From: Bradyrhizobium sp. SZCCT0231
GTDB taxonomy: Bacteria; Pseudomonadota; Alphaproteobacteria; Rhizobiales; Xanthobacteraceae
Length of the DNA stretch: 64,000 nucleotides
Assembly (NCBI RefSeq): GCF_018130245.1
Contig: NZ_JAFCKP010000021.1
Span: forward strand, 24,431-88,430
Reading direction: 5' to 3'
A program made the position numbers and the translations under genes. Below the pieces are notes generated by a model. The model searched no databases, was not told where the DNA came from, and saw only the letters and a program-made list of their open reading frames with translations. Shown piece by piece: positions 34,174-43,728 of this stretch. Each line of letters starts with the position of its first letter. Positions within the stretch are counted from its first letter, which is position 1.

Positions 34174-37100
34174 ATGCGGATTGAGCGGCGCCACACCACT
34201 TCGGGACAGTCACCTTATGCGGGAATCGATTTCCGCCTGACCACGTCGGAGATTCGCAATCCCGACGGCTCGGTCGTGTTCAAATTGGACAATGTCGAGG
34301 TGCCGAGCGAGTGGTCGCAGGTCGCCTCCGACGTGCTCGCTCAGAAGTATTTCCGCAAAGCCGGCGTTGCCGCGCGCCTGAAGAAGGTCGAGGAGGAATC
34401 CGTCCCCTCCTTCCTGTGGCGCTCCGTGCCCGACACCGACGCCCTTAGCCTCCTCCCCGAGAAGGAGCGCTATGTCAGCGAGCTCAGCGCAAAACAGGTG
34501 TTCGACCGCCTCGCCGGCTGCTGGACCTATTGGGGCTGGAAGGGCGGCTATTTCACCTCGGACGATGACGCGCAGGCCTTCTATGACGAGCTCCGCTACA
34601 TGCTCGCCATGCAGATGGTCGCGCCGAACTCGCCGCAATGGTTCAACACCGGCCTGCACTGGGCCTATGGCATCGACGGCCCCGGCCAGGGCCATTATTA
34701 CGTCGACCCCTTCACCGGCAAGCTGACCAAGTCCAAGTCGGCCTACGAGCATCCGCAGCCGCATGCCTGCTTCATCCAGGGCGTCGGCGACGACCTCGTC
34801 AACGAGGGCGGCATCATGGACCTCTGGGTCCGCGAGGCGCGCCTGTTCAAATACGGCTCCGGCACCGGCTCCAACTTCTCGCGCCTGCGCGGTGAGGGTG
34901 AAAAACTCTCCGGCGGCGGCCGCTCGTCCGGCCTGATGAGCTTCCTCAAGATCGGCGACCGCGCTGCGGGTGCGATCAAGAGCGGCGGCACCACGCGCCG
35001 CGCCGCCAAGATGGTCGTGGTCGACGTCGATCACCCCGACATCGAGACCTATATCGACTGGAAGGTGAAGGAGGAGCAGAAGGTCGCCGCCCTCGTCACG
35101 GGCTCCAAGATCAACCAGAAGCACCTGAAAGCCGTGCTGAAGGCCTGCGTGAACTGCGAAGGCTCGGGCGACGATTGCTTCGATCCGGAGAAGAACCCTG
35201 CCCTGCGTCGCGAGATCAAGCTCGCACGCCGCAGCCTCGTGCCTGACAATTACATCAAGCGCGTCATCCAGTTTGCCAAGCAGGGCTACAAGGACATCCA
35301 GTTCGACACCTACGACACCGACTGGGATTCGGAAGCCTACCTCACCGTCTCCGGCCAGAACTCCAACAACTCGGTCTCGCTCAAGGACGACTTCCTGCGC
35401 GCGGTCGAGACCGATGGCGACTGGAATCTCAACGCTCGCACCTCCAAGAAGGTGACGAAGACGCTGAAGGCGCGCGACCTCTGGGAGAAGATCGGCTACG
35501 CCGCCTGGGCCTCGGCCGACCCGGGCCTGCACTTCAACACCACGATGAACGACTGGCACACCTGCAAGGCGTCCGGCGACATCCGCGCATCCAATCCGTG
35601 CTCGGAATACATGTTCCTGGACGACACGGCCTGCAATCTCGCCTCCGCCAACCTGCTGACGTTCTACAACACCACGACCAAGCGGTTCGACGTCGAGGGC
35701 TACGAGCACCTCTGCCGGCTCTGGACCATCGTGCTCGAAATCTCCGTGATGATGGCGCAGTTCCCGTCGAAGGCGATCGCCGAGCTCTCCTATGAGTTCC
35801 GCACGCTCGGCCTCGGCTACGCCAATATCGGCGGCCTCCTGATGACCATGGGCCTGCCCTATGACAGCAAGGAAGGCCGTGCGCTCTGCGGCGCGCTGAC
35901 CGCCGTGATGACCGGCATCACCTACAAGACCTCGGCCGAGATCGCCGCCGAGCTCGGCACCTTCCCCGGCTACAAGAAGAACGCCGCGCACATGCTGCGC
36001 GTGATCCGCAACCACCGCCGCGCCGCGCACGGCCAGTCGAACGGCTATGAGGCGCTGAGCGTCAACCCGGTGCCGCTCGACCTCGTCTCCTGCCCGCAAG
36101 CCGACCTCGTCAGCCATGCGCAGGCGGCCTGGGATGCGGCGCTCGAGCTCGGCGAGAAGCACGGCTATCGCAACGCCCAGACCACGGTGATCGCGCCCAC
36201 GGGCACGATCGGCCTGGTGATGGACTGCGACACGACCGGCATCGAACCGGACTTCGCGCTGGTCAAGTTCAAGAAGCTCGCCGGCGGCGGCTACTTCAAG
36301 ATCATCAACCGCGCGGTCCCCGCCGCGCTGCGCGCGCTCGGCTATCGCGAGAGCGAGATCGCGGAGATCGAGGCCTACGCCGTCGGCCACGGCTCGCTCT
36401 CCAACGCGCCGGGCATCAACGCCTCGACCCTGAAGGCCAAGGGCTTCACCGACGAAGCCATCGCCAAGGTCGAAAAGGCCCTGCCGACCGCCTTCGACAT
36501 CAAGTTCGCCTTCAACAAGTGGACCTTTGGCGAAGACTTCATCCGCGAGCAGCTCGGCATCGGCGCGGAAGCGATCGCAGCCCCCGGCTTCGACCTGCTC
36601 CAGGCGGTCGGCTTCACCAAGCGCGAGATCGAGGCGGCCAACGTCCACATCTGCGGCGCGATGACGGTGGAAGGTGCTCCGCACCTCAAGGCCGAGCACT
36701 ATCCGGTGTTCGACTGCGCCAACCCCTGCGGCAAGGTCGGCAAGCGCTATCTGTCGGTCGAGAGCCACATCCGCATGATGGCGGCGGCGCAGCCCTTCAT
36801 CTCGGGCGCGATCTCCAAGACCATCAACATGCCGAACGACGCCACAGTGGAGGACTGCAAGTCCGCCTACATGCTGTCGTGGAAATTGGCCCTGAAAGCA
36901 AACGCGCTCTATCGCGACGGCTCAAAGCTCAGCCAGCCGCTCAACTCGCAGCTCATCAGCGACGATGAGGACGAGGACGATGCGGTCGAGACGCTCTACG
37001 AAAAGCCCATGGCCGCACGCGCGACCCAGGTGTCGGAGAAGATCGTCGAGAAGCTGGTCGAGCGCATCGTCGTGATGCGCGAGCGCGAGAAGATGCCTGA

Positions 37101-37944
37101 CCGACGCAAGGGCTACACCCAGAAGGCGGTCGTCGGCGGCCACAAGGTCTATCTGCGCACCGGCGAGTATGACGACGGCCGTCTCGGCGAGATCTTCATC
37201 GACATGCACAAGGAAGGCGCGGCGCTGCGCTCCTTCATCAACAACTTCGCCATCGCGGTATCGCTCGGCCTGCAATACGGCGTGCCGCTCGACGAATATG
37301 TCGACGCCTTCACCTTCACCCGCTTCGAGCCGGCGGGCCCCGTGCAGGGCAACGACAGCATCAAGTACGCGACCTCGATCCTCGACTACGTCTTCCGCGA
37401 GCTGGCGGTGAGCTACATGTCGCGCTTCGACCTCGCCCACGTCGATCCCAACGAGACCGGCTTTGACGCGCTCGGCAAGGGCGTCGAGGAAGGCAAGGAG
37501 CCGGACGAGGACGGCGGCCACCACGCGACCCGGCTGGTCTCGCGCGGCCTCACCCGCTCGCGGACCGACAACCTCGTCGTGATGCGCGGCGGCTCGACCG
37601 CGGTCTCGCAAGGCAACGACAGCGCCCCCGCCGGCGGCAACAAGGTCACCGCCCTCGCCTCGCACGGCACCTCGGCCCGCGCCGGCGATGCCATCGAGGG
37701 CGCCGTCGCCCTGAAGCAGGAAGCCAGCCACGATCTCTCCCCCACGGAGAAGCTCGAGCAGCTGCAATGGAGCAAGGCCGGCACCGCGCAAACGCTCGTC
37801 CCCACCAAGGCCGAGCGCCGCGCGGAGGCGAAGGCCAAGGGCTACGAGGGCGAGATGTGCTCGGAGTGCGGCAACTTCACGCTGGTGCGGAACGGGACCT
37901 GTATGAAGTGCGATACTTGTGGAAGCACGACGGGGTGCTCGTGA
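34174..37944 (+). CDS. nrdJ: Vitamin B12-dependent (class II) ribonucleoside-diphosphate reductase
   Basis: 1256 residues, full length. It reduces ribonucleotides to deoxyribonucleotides using adenosylcobalamin, so works with or without oxygen. Signatures are [41 protein letters not shown] in pieces, the active-site [23 protein letters not shown] with the catalytic Asn-Cys-Glu, [21 protein letters not shown] in pieces, and the C-terminal zinc-ribbon-like tail CSECGN...[14 protein letters not shown] with redox cysteines. The start ATG 34174 gives the family N-terminus. A terminator follows at 38003. No intein or frameshift seen. Confidence 0.97.
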   Translation: MRIERRHTTSGQSPYAGIDFRLTTSEIRNPDGSVVFKLDNVEVPSEWSQVASDVLAQKYFRKAGVAARLKKVEEESVPSFLWRSVPDTDALSLLPEKERYVSELSAKQVFDRLAGCWTYWGWKGGYFTSDDDAQAFYDELRYMLAMQMVAPNSPQWFNTGLHWAYGIDGPGQGHYYVDPFTGKLTKSKSAYEHPQPHACFIQGVGDDLVNEGGIMDLWVREARLFKYGSGTGSNFSRLRGEGEKLSGGGRSSGLMSFLKIGDRAAGAIKSGGTTRRAAKMVVVDVDHPDIETYIDWKVKEEQKVAALVTGSKINQKHLKAVLKACVNCEGSGDDCFDPEKNPALRREIKLARRSLVPDNYIKRVIQFAKQGYKDIQFDTYDTDWDSEAYLTVSGQNSNNSVSLKDDFLRAVETDGDWNLNARTSKKVTKTLKARDLWEKIGYAAWASADPGLHFNTTMNDWHTCKASGDIRASNPCSEYMFLDDTACNLASANLLTFYNTTTKRFDVEGYEHLCRLWTIVLEISVMMAQFPSKAIAELSYEFRTLGLGYANIGGLLMTMGLPYDSKEGRALCGALTAVMTGITYKTSAEIAAELGTFPGYKKNAAHMLRVIRNHRRAAHGQSNGYEALSVNPVPLDLVSCPQADLVSHAQAAWDAALELGEKHGYRNAQTTVIAPTGTIGLVMDCDTTGIEPDFALVKFKKLAGGGYFKIINRAVPAALRALGYRESEIAEIEAYAVGHGSLSNAPGINASTLKAKGFTDEAIAKVEKALPTAFDIKFAFNKWTFGEDFIREQLGIGAEAIAAPGFDLLQAVGFTKREIEAANVHICGAMTVEGAPHLKAEHYPVFDCANPCGKVGKRYLSVESHIRMMAAAQPFISGAISKTINMPNDATVEDCKSAYMLSWKLALKANALYRDGSKLSQPLNSQLISDDEDEDDAVETLYEKPMAARATQVSEKIVEKLVERIVVMREREKMPDRRKGYTQKAVVGGHKVYLRTGEYDDGRLGEIFIDMHKEGAALRSFINNFAIAVSLGLQYGVPLDEYVDAFTFTRFEPAGPVQGNDSIKYATSILDYVFRELAVSYMSRFDLAHVDPNETGFDALGKGVEEGKEPDEDGGHHATRLVSRGLTRSRTDNLVVMRGGSTAVSQGNDSAPAGGNKVTALASHGTSARAGDAIEGAVALKQEASHDLSPTEKLEQLQWSKAGTAQTLVPTKAERRAEAKAKGYEGEMCSECGNFTLVRNGTCMKCDTCGSTTGCS

Positions 37945-38002
37945 GAGGGTTGAGCGCGTCCGAAAGATGGTAGAACCCGAGCGTGCTCGGGCATCTGCAA
38001 GG

Positions 38003-38029
38003 GGGCGGCCGAGAGGCCGCCCTTCTTTC
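38003..38029 (+). terminator. Terminator of nrdJ
   Basis: Perfect 8-bp stem GGGCGGCC / GGCCGCCC with a GAGA loop, followed by TTCTTTCATT. Confidence 0.85.
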
Positions 38030-38307
38030 ATTCATAGATTGCAACTTATGGTTTTCTGACGCTAACTAGGTGCTATTAAACAAAAGGGCGGCGAATGCAG
38101 TCCGAACATCTCAATCACGTTCATCTTCTGACTGCGGGGGAGTGATGACCAGATTTGACGGGATCGAGCTTCCTAATTTCGTCCAGCGTCGCTTCGACGT
38201 GGGATGACGGAATCTAAAACAGCACTAGGCATTCTCACTACGAGGCCGGAAGGCCCGCCATCTTAAACGACGAATATTTCCGTGACTATGCACACCGCGG
38301 TTCGCAT
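38030..38307. other. A/T-richer spacer between nrdJ and the YaaC-like gene
   Basis: About 280 bp without a credible gene on either strand and no clear repeat. Base composition shifts towards A/T here and stays so through the next gene, consistent with a transferred segment beginning near 38040. Confidence 0.4.
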
Positions 38308-39456
38308 TCACGCATCGACTACGTACAACGTTTCGCCCAACTCACACATGGCCAACCAAGGCGCGCGCCACTCCGCGATGGCGCACAATTCTTCAATCGC
38401 GAGAGCGAGGGCAGTCGACGTTTCGACATCGAGAAGCCATCTGTCGGGAAAATACCGCGCGTAGTTGCCGGCCAAAAAGAGGGCGACGTACAGATATCCG
38501 AACTCGTTCAAGCTTGGCGCATTAATCCACATACGCCATTCGCTAGTATTAAGGACCGAGGCTGGAGGCAAAGGAAAGCCGATGTGCCCGTAAATCCAAT
38601 CGTTCATAAGCCGAACGGCTAATCCCGTTCCGGCCTCTCGGACGTGTATTCGATCAATCGAACCGGGATCTACGCGTACAGCATCGAGCAATTGATCACG
38701 CCAGTCACTTGGATGAAAAGTTACATCCACGTTTGAGTGCCACATTGGACCCAGCCAAATCTCGCTCTCGCAGCTTCCACGGACGAATTTGGGCCTCAGG
38801 TCTGTTTGCCCCAAGTGCTCCGCAAAGAGCGGAAGGGCTTCCAAACATTCCGCGAGAGTGATTCCTTCCGTTGGGAGCGGCGGAAAGGGAGAATCGATCG
38901 CTCCCAGCACGATTTCATAGCCCTTCGTTGAGCCGCCCGACTCAAGATGCCTCTTGACAATTCCAGATACAGGATGTTCGCGGCTCGATCTATGCCAGAG
39001 CTCAAATGTGCCTTTGCGAGTGCCGAATGACTCGTGCGGCCGAGCACGGAGCGCGCCAGATGCTGCTTTCAGACTTCCATTTCTCAAGGCGGATGTAGTG
39101 GTCATTGTCAGCCCGTGATGCTTATTCTCAACGCGAGCTTTGTCCAAACTACTCAATCCAGACTGCTTAAAGAGAATTTCAGCGAGCGCGAGGCTCATCG
39201 TCCCGTAGTATAGAAGGTTAGGCTTGGTCGCCGGCGTCACCACCTTCGCAGCGGAAAAATATTCTCGAGCTTGAATTAGACAATATCGAATTTGTTGGGC
39301 CTGCTTCCGCACATCCGAGTGATGCTTCTTTGGCACCAAATGAATATCAATCAACCGATCTGCGACCAAGTCGACGTTCTGAAATCGCCGGAGGCCGGCC
39401 CAGGCAAAGGTGGCCATGTCGGCCGTTTTCACCTTTTGAACTTTACGAATTATCAT
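38308..39456 (-). CDS. YaaC-like protein
   Basis: About 382 residues, no signal peptide or membrane span. Family-like features are LLYYGTMSLALAEILFKQSGLSS, ARVENKHHGL, and the C-terminal NEFGYLYVALFLAGNYARYFPDRWL, which match the YaaC-like family of unknown function. Codon use is A/T-richer than neighbours and the gene is isolated between nrdJ and a ParB-domain gene, suggesting acquisition. ATG 39456 is chosen because upstream starts fall in a degenerate repeat (about 39520-39560, with GATATCGTTTCACTCCACC). YaaC-like genes sometimes occur in defence regions, but no antiviral role is shown here. Confidence 0.65.
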   Translation of the reverse strand: MIIRKVQKVKTADMATFAWAGLRRFQNVDLVADRLIDIHLVPKKHHSDVRKQAQQIRYCLIQAREYFSAAKVVTPATKPNLLYYGTMSLALAEILFKQSGLSSLDKARVENKHHGLTMTTTSALRNGSLKAASGALRARPHESFGTRKGTFELWHRSSREHPVSGIVKRHLESGGSTKGYEIVLGAIDSPFPPLPTEGITLAECLEALPLFAEHLGQTDLRPKFVRGSCESEIWLGPMWHSNVDVTFHPSDWRDQLLDAVRVDPGSIDRIHVREAGTGLAVRLMNDWIYGHIGFPLPPASVLNTSEWRMWINAPSLNEFGYLYVALFLAGNYARYFPDRWLLDVETSTALALAIEELCAIAEWRAPWLAMCELGETLYVVDA

Positions 39457-39901
39457 TGGAGTCGATATGTGCCTTCTGGCGAAAACGAAATTTAGTGTTG
39501 CATCATCGCAATGAAAGTTGTCCGGCAGCCCGCAGGGACGGTGGAGTGAAACGATATCCATCCTACACGCTCGGGCAATAGCCGCCAGCCGCAAGCTGGT
39601 GGATTACGGTGGCAGTGCACCGAGCTGTCGACCTGCTCGCGCACAGCCTCGCCCCAGAACACAGGTGCAGATCGGGGTTGACCCTTTTTTCGCTGACCGA
39701 GCCACTCAATTCGGTAACAGTGCACTCGCTCCGATCCGCGGCCTCGGCTCGCGTGTGGTGGGCGGCGTCTATTCGTTCGGGCTTCGCTGCTTATCAGTAC
39801 TCCGCCTCCGAAATTGCCTTTGCGGTCGAGCCTTTCCCCCCTAATCTCCCGACATCACCGGCATGGGTTCCAACGGGCCCGGTAGACACGGAGTAGAAGT
39901 C
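39457..39901. other. Gene-free stretch with a degenerate repeat
   Basis: About 445 bp. Around 39520-39560 lies a fragment resembling the right end of the family C palindromes (GTAGGATGGATATCG on the minus strand). Otherwise no gene, hairpin or promoter that I can support. Confidence 0.4.
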
Positions 39902-40417
39902 ATGCCCAAACCGGAAAGCTTTCCGATCGAGAAGATCTTCGTTCCCACGAAGCAGAAGAAAGCCATCAAGCCGGAGATCGTCGGAGAGATCGCGGAAAGT
40001 ATTCTGGACATCGGACAACAGGCCCCCATTTCCGTTCGGCTCGACGGAGACCGCCTCGTTCTGGTCGAGGGACTGCATCGGCTCGAAGCCTGCAGGGCGC
40101 TCGGCGAGACGACCATTGTCGGTGTCGTGGTCCCGGCGGAGCTTGCTCAGCACAAGCCGCAGCTCGCCGAGCGACCTGAAGTCGAGGCAGAGCGCATCAA
40201 GATGGCGCGATTGAAACAGTTGCGCCTCGAGAAGGAAGCCGCAGAGGCATCGGCGGCTGCCTTGAAGGGCGCTGGCGCAACGGAAGCACTGCGCGCCCGT
40301 CCGGCGAAAGGCGTCCGCGACAATCCGAAGGCATCACCGGGCCGGACCGCGAAATCGAAACCTAAGACATTGTCGGACTGGATCACGCAGCAAAAGGGCA
40401 GCGGCGGCCGCTATTGA
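39902..40417 (+). CDS. ParB N-terminal (ParB/Srx-like) domain protein
   Basis: 171 residues. Residues about 5-95 form a ParB-like nuclease/CTPase-type domain: PIEKIFVPTKQKKAIKPEIVGEIAESI, then APISVRLDGDRLVLVEGLHRLEACRALGETTI in pieces, with the GLHRLEAC motif of the CTP/DNA-phosphate site. The rest is a basic Ala/Lys-rich tail ending QQKGSGGRY. It lacks the central DNA-binding helix-turn-helix and dimerisation domain of chromosome-partition ParB and has no ParA next to it, so it is not the partition protein. Role unknown. Confidence 0.8.
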   Translation: MPKPESFPIEKIFVPTKQKKAIKPEIVGEIAESILDIGQQAPISVRLDGDRLVLVEGLHRLEACRALGETTIVGVVVPAELAQHKPQLAERPEVEAERIKMARLKQLRLEKEAAEASAAALKGAGATEALRARPAKGVRDNPKASPGRTAKSKPKTLSDWITQQKGSGGRY

Positions 40418-40618
40418 TTGTCGGCGCCAGAATTTCGATGCCGGCGCGCCACGGCCATCCCGCAGGTATCCGGATCGGCGACTTTTTGCCGGATGCATCG
40501 AAGATGCAGCGGCAAAATCTCACCACATGGCCGCCACGCGAGCGACAGCCCACAATCGCGATTTCAGCGCAAATGCGACGGAGGCTCGCGGCTTCATCGA
40601 TATTCCGGAGCATTTGCA

Positions 40619-41164
40619 ATGTTGAGTGCGGTGGAAAATAAGCCAACGGGAAAATCCGGCCGGCGCGGCGGCAAGAAGAAGGCCGGACAACGGACCGGGG
40701 CCGGCGAGCAACGCGCAACTGCAGCGCATCAAGCGCCGGATGCCTCGGCGGAGAACAGGCAAGAGACCGAGCAAGAGACGAGCCGACAGATCAGTGTACC
40801 TTCGGCTGCAGCCTTGCCGGGCGAGGCTTCCGGGATGGAGATCGCTGCAAGCCCGCCCGTCGCGCCGGTCGAACCCTTCCAGGCCAGCACGCAGGCGATT
40901 GCCGACGCCTATAGCGGCTACATCAGCACGTCGCTCGAGCAAGCCTGGAACCTCCTGGGAAAGCTCGCGACGGCGCGTTCACCCGTCGAGGCCTTTGAGC
41001 TTCAGATGGAGTACGCGAAACAGGCGTGCGATTCGTTTGTCGCCGAATCCCAGAAGATCGCCGAGCTGCAGGAACAATTGACCAGACAAAGGGTCATGCA
41101 TTTTGAGGGGGTCGTGGCCAGGCTCACCCAGACGACGCTCGAAATCCGCGCGATACGTCACTAA
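40619..41164 (+). CDS. Phasin-family protein
   Basis: 181 residues. The N-terminal ~85 residues are basic then Ala/Glu-rich and disordered (KSGRRGGKKKAGQ). The C-terminal ~95 residues form an amphipathic helical phasin domain (YSGYISTSLEQAWNLLGKL, then ARSPVEAFELQMEYAKQACDSF). Phasins coat polyhydroxyalkanoate granules; this one has an unusually long charged N-terminal extension. ATG 40619 begins the basic segment. No polyhydroxyalkanoate synthesis genes are adjacent. Confidence 0.8.
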   Translation: MLSAVENKPTGKSGRRGGKKKAGQRTGAGEQRATAAHQAPDASAENRQETEQETSRQISVPSAAALPGEASGMEIAASPPVAPVEPFQASTQAIADAYSGYISTSLEQAWNLLGKLATARSPVEAFELQMEYAKQACDSFVAESQKIAELQEQLTRQRVMHFEGVVARLTQTTLEIRAIRH

Positions 41165-41203
41165 CGACAGCTGCGTATTCCGGCGCCGCGGGGCCGGAAG
41201 CTC

Positions 41204-41325
41204 GTAGGATGGGCAATATCCTTGCGAGACCCATCATTCGTTGATGGGCTCTCCGCGCGCTGAGAAGAGGTGGGTTACGCTGCGCGAACTGCGCTTCGCG
41301 CAATCGCGGAGCTAACCCACCCTAC
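41204..41325 (+). repeat. Interspersed palindromic repeat family C, copy 1
   Basis: GTAGGATGGGC ... GACCCATC on the left and AGGTGGGTTACGCTGCGC ... GCTAACCCACCCTAC on the right, with an inner palindrome CGCGAACTGCGCTTCGCG. The right half is nearly identical to the element at 44880-45016. Confidence 0.8.
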
Positions 41326-41347
41326 GCGCTCGAGGACCGCCTGGAGT

Positions 41348-41629
41348 TCAGTACCCTGACTTGCTCGAGCCGGTGCTCGGCCTCGTGCTCGCGCCGGTGG
41401 TTTGACCTGTAGTTTGTCCTGGAGCGTAGCTCGACGCGCCGGGGCTGGTCCTCTTCGAGGCCTTCGCGTGATGCTTCTTCTTATGCGCAGGAGCGTAGCT
41501 GGAAGCGCCCTTGGAACCCGTCTGCTGCATCTCCTGACCTGGCGTCTTGCTCGACACACCCTGAGCAAGCACGGCTGGGGCTGTAGCCATGACAATGGCA
41601 GCCGAAAGCGCGACGATCATTGCTTTCAT
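41348..41629 (-). CDS. Small exported protein with SSYAPG repeats
   Basis: 93 residues: signal peptide about 1-23 (ending AVLAQ), then a Ser/Gly/Lys/His-rich segment with two SSYAP units around a basic KKKHHAKASKR patch and a GQTTGQTTGAST tail. AGGAGG sits 6 nt before ATG 41629. An exact general-stress promoter lies 31-55 nt upstream. Function unknown; similar Tyr/Gly-rich small exported proteins are common in this group. Confidence 0.78.
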   Translation of the reverse strand: MKAMIVALSAAIVMATAPAVLAQGVSSKTPGQEMQQTGSKGASSYAPAHKKKHHAKASKRTSPGASSYAPGQTTGQTTGASTRPSTGSSKSGY

Positions 41630-41659
41630 GTTGTCCTCCTCTAACAAGCCCCTCAAGGA

Positions 41660-41684
41660 AACGGAATGAGCCAGCGCCCGTTCC
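41660..41684 (-). promoter_or_regulatory. Sigma-EcfG-type promoter (minus strand)
   Basis: On the minus strand GGAAC (41684-41680), 16-nt spacer, CGTT (41663-41660): exact consensus, 31 nt upstream of the start codon of the SSYAPG protein. Confidence 0.75.
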
Positions 41685-41792
41685 TCTCAGCGAACGTTCA
41701 TGGTGAGACCAGCGCCGCTCAACTGGTCCCTTTCGCCGCCGCAACGCCATGAACGGGATTTCGAAACAGATCATGCCGCAAGGCAAAACCAA

Positions 41793-42089
41793 TCAGGACT
41801 GTTCGATCAGGATCGGTGAACCGAGCTCTTCGAACCGAAAGAGCTGAAACACCCGCTGGCCATTGAAGTCGAGCACTCTCAAATCATCGGTCTCATGCAG
41901 GTTGCTTTCAACCGCCTGAAAGTGCCCACCATAGCGCTCCCTGGCGAGCGACAAGGGAACTTCGAACGCGACGAACTTGCCGATACCTTTTTGCCTGAGC
42001 ACCCCGAGAAGCTTCAGGTCGTTCAGGGACTCATGCGAGGTGAGAACAAGCAGCGGACCGCTCGCCGTAAGCAGCAAAAGCGATTTCAT
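41793..42089 (-). CDS. Small hypothetical protein
   Basis: 98 residues, mixed alpha/beta, no clear signal peptide although the first 17 residues are hydrophobic (MKSLLLLTASGPLLVLTS, more like a first beta strand). Has FVAFEVPLSLARERYGGHF and LRVLDFNGQRVFQLF. AAGGAGG precedes ATG 42089. It begins 18 nt after the next gene upstream on the same strand, so the two form an operon. Family not recognised. Confidence 0.7.
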   Translation of the reverse strand: MKSLLLLTASGPLLVLTSHESLNDLKLLGVLRQKGIGKFVAFEVPLSLARERYGGHFQAVESNLHETDDLRVLDFNGQRVFQLFRFEELGSPILIEQS

Positions 42090-42107
42090 CGGATCCTCCT
42101 TTGCACC

Positions 42108-42395
42108 CTACCTGATCTTTGCCAGGCACTCCTTCAGGCGCTCCAGCTCGGTACGAACCTGGGCCTCCATGGCGTCTTGCAATGCGAGGATGCCCCTGCT
42201 GGACAATTCTGCAGAGGCCTTTCTGTCCAGATTCTGCTTCCAATCCCGGATGCCTTGCTTAGTGGCCCGTTGGGCCTCCGACGTCGTCTTGGCGTACTCC
42301 TTCATGCAGGCGTCGGCCATTGAGCATGTCTGGCACTCCTGGGCGGCGGCCGGACTTGAAAGAAGCAGGGCGAGTATCGCGGTAGGGACCCTCAT
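42108..42395 (-). CDS. Small exported Cys-containing helical protein
   Basis: 95 residues: signal peptide 1-19 (ending PAAAQ), then ECQTCSMADACMKEYAKT with three cysteines, and an all-helical charged body (about 40-95). A fourth cysteine near the C-terminus (LKECLAKIR) could pair with them. GGGAGGA lies 6 nt before ATG 42395. First gene of a two-gene operon. Function unknown. Confidence 0.75.
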   Translation of the reverse strand: MRVPTAILALLLSSPAAAQECQTCSMADACMKEYAKTTSEAQRATKQGIRDWKQNLDRKASAELSSRGILALQDAMEAQVRTELERLKECLAKIR

Positions 42396-42617
42396 TGCGG
42401 TTCCTCCCGCGACAGCATAGCACGTCGCAGGGATGCCTGGGGAAGCGGCCCGCGGCTGTTTCAGCGCCGGAAGATTCAAAGCGATCGCGCGACAGCGCCG
42501 TGTCCCGCATCGTGTGCCGCGCCCGCCATAATTTTTCCTTTGCACGCGCGTTGTGTCTGATAGCGGCGAGACCTATCCTTCCCAAGATCGGACTGCCTCC
42601 CATTGACGCCCGACCGG

Positions 42618-43625
42618 ATGGAGAGCGCATCGGTGCCTGACACGAACGACCCCAAACCTGATAGCGACAAGCCTGAGACCGCCAAGCCTGATACTGCCAA
42701 GCCTGATGCCGCCAAGCCGGACGAGGCGCGCGCCGATGGCGGGCTGGCGCGGGCCTATGGCCAGATCAAGAGCGCGGAGGAAGACCTTGCGCGGCTGGAC
42801 CGGCTGGTTTCCGGAATGGAACGCGACAGCGAAGGCCCGCGGGCCTCGCACGTAGCCGCAAGTGCGACGGCAGCCGGGACTTCCGGAAACAAGGCGCCGA
42901 CGCCGGACGCCAAAGTCCGCGATCAAGGCTTGAAGGGAGACCGGACCATGGTGCGCGCCTTGGTCGGCCTCGTGCTGGCGATCGGCCTGCTCGGTGCGGC
43001 CTTCGCTTCGCAATATCGCGATGAGGCCAAATCGATCAGCACGTCGATCATGGCACGATGGGCTCCGCCGGCCGCGAGCAGCTCCCCGCCAGCGTCCGCG
43101 GCGGAAAGTCCGGCGCAGCCGCCGGCCATGCTGCTGGCTGCTGCGGATGAGCAGAGCCCAGTGCCCGCGCCGCCGGTCGCCAAGGACACGGAAAGCGCGC
43201 CAAAGCCTGCCGCCGCGGCGCCTGACCCGTCATCGTCCGAGCTCGCGCAATCGCTCAAGGCCATCACGAGCGAGCTTGCGAGCATCAGCGGCAAGCTCGA
43301 GCAACTGAAAAGCCGCAACGAGCAGACCCTGCGTGAGCAGGCCGCCACCATCCAGCAGCTCAAGGCGGCGCAGGAGAAGGATGCGGCGGACAATGCGCGC
43401 CTCGCCGCGCAGGTCCAGGCGCTGCAAACGCAACTGAGCGCGTCATCGGCATCATCCGCCTCTGCGGCCGCCAAGCCTGTCATGCGCAGCGTGATGAACA
43501 ACGATACGGCTGCGCGTGCCCGGCCGCACGTACCAGACGCCGCGCCCCGGCGGCCCAGGCCGCCGCCGCGAGGCCCCTGGATGCCTCCGCCCTATGATCC
43601 TTACTACGGCGATCCGGATTGGTGA
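42618..43625 (+). CDS. Single-TM protein with coiled coil and proline-rich tail
   Basis: About 335 residues. The N-terminal ~100 residues are hydrophilic with tandem AKPD/TAKPD units, then one membrane helix (about 103-120: ALVGLVLAIGLLGAAFAS), a Pro/Ala segment, a coiled coil (about 205-275: SLKAITSELASISGKLEQLKSRNEQ in pieces) and a tail rich in Arg/Pro (RRPRPPPRGPWMPPPYDPYYG). Membrane-anchored with a long periplasmic coiled coil is the likely topology. The gene at 62235 encodes the same layout. ATG 42618 or TTG 42603 start. Confidence 0.75.
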   Translation: MESASVPDTNDPKPDSDKPETAKPDTAKPDAAKPDEARADGGLARAYGQIKSAEEDLARLDRLVSGMERDSEGPRASHVAASATAAGTSGNKAPTPDAKVRDQGLKGDRTMVRALVGLVLAIGLLGAAFASQYRDEAKSISTSIMARWAPPAASSSPPASAAESPAQPPAMLLAAADEQSPVPAPPVAKDTESAPKPAAAAPDPSSSELAQSLKAITSELASISGKLEQLKSRNEQTLREQAATIQQLKAAQEKDAADNARLAAQVQALQTQLSASSASSASAAAKPVMRSVMNNDTAARARPHVPDAAPRRPRPPPRGPWMPPPYDPYYGDPDW

Positions 43626-43728
43626 GCCCGCAAGGCGCCGGCTTGCTTCCCGAACGCGCGATTGGATTTGAAGCCTGACGAGCTGCGGCTTCGGCTCGCC
43701 TTCGATCGACGGTGTTATTCGCGCAAGC

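Noticed and set aside
34210-36768. Very long open frame (852 codons) on the strand opposite nrdJ
   Set aside because: Shadow of a GC-rich coding strand: low-complexity Arg/Leu/Ala/Val translation, no family features, and the plus strand is certainly nrdJ.
39902-40417. Chromosome or plasmid partition ParB
   Set aside because: Only the N-terminal ParB-like domain is present, with no helix-turn-helix, no ParA neighbour and no parS-like sites.
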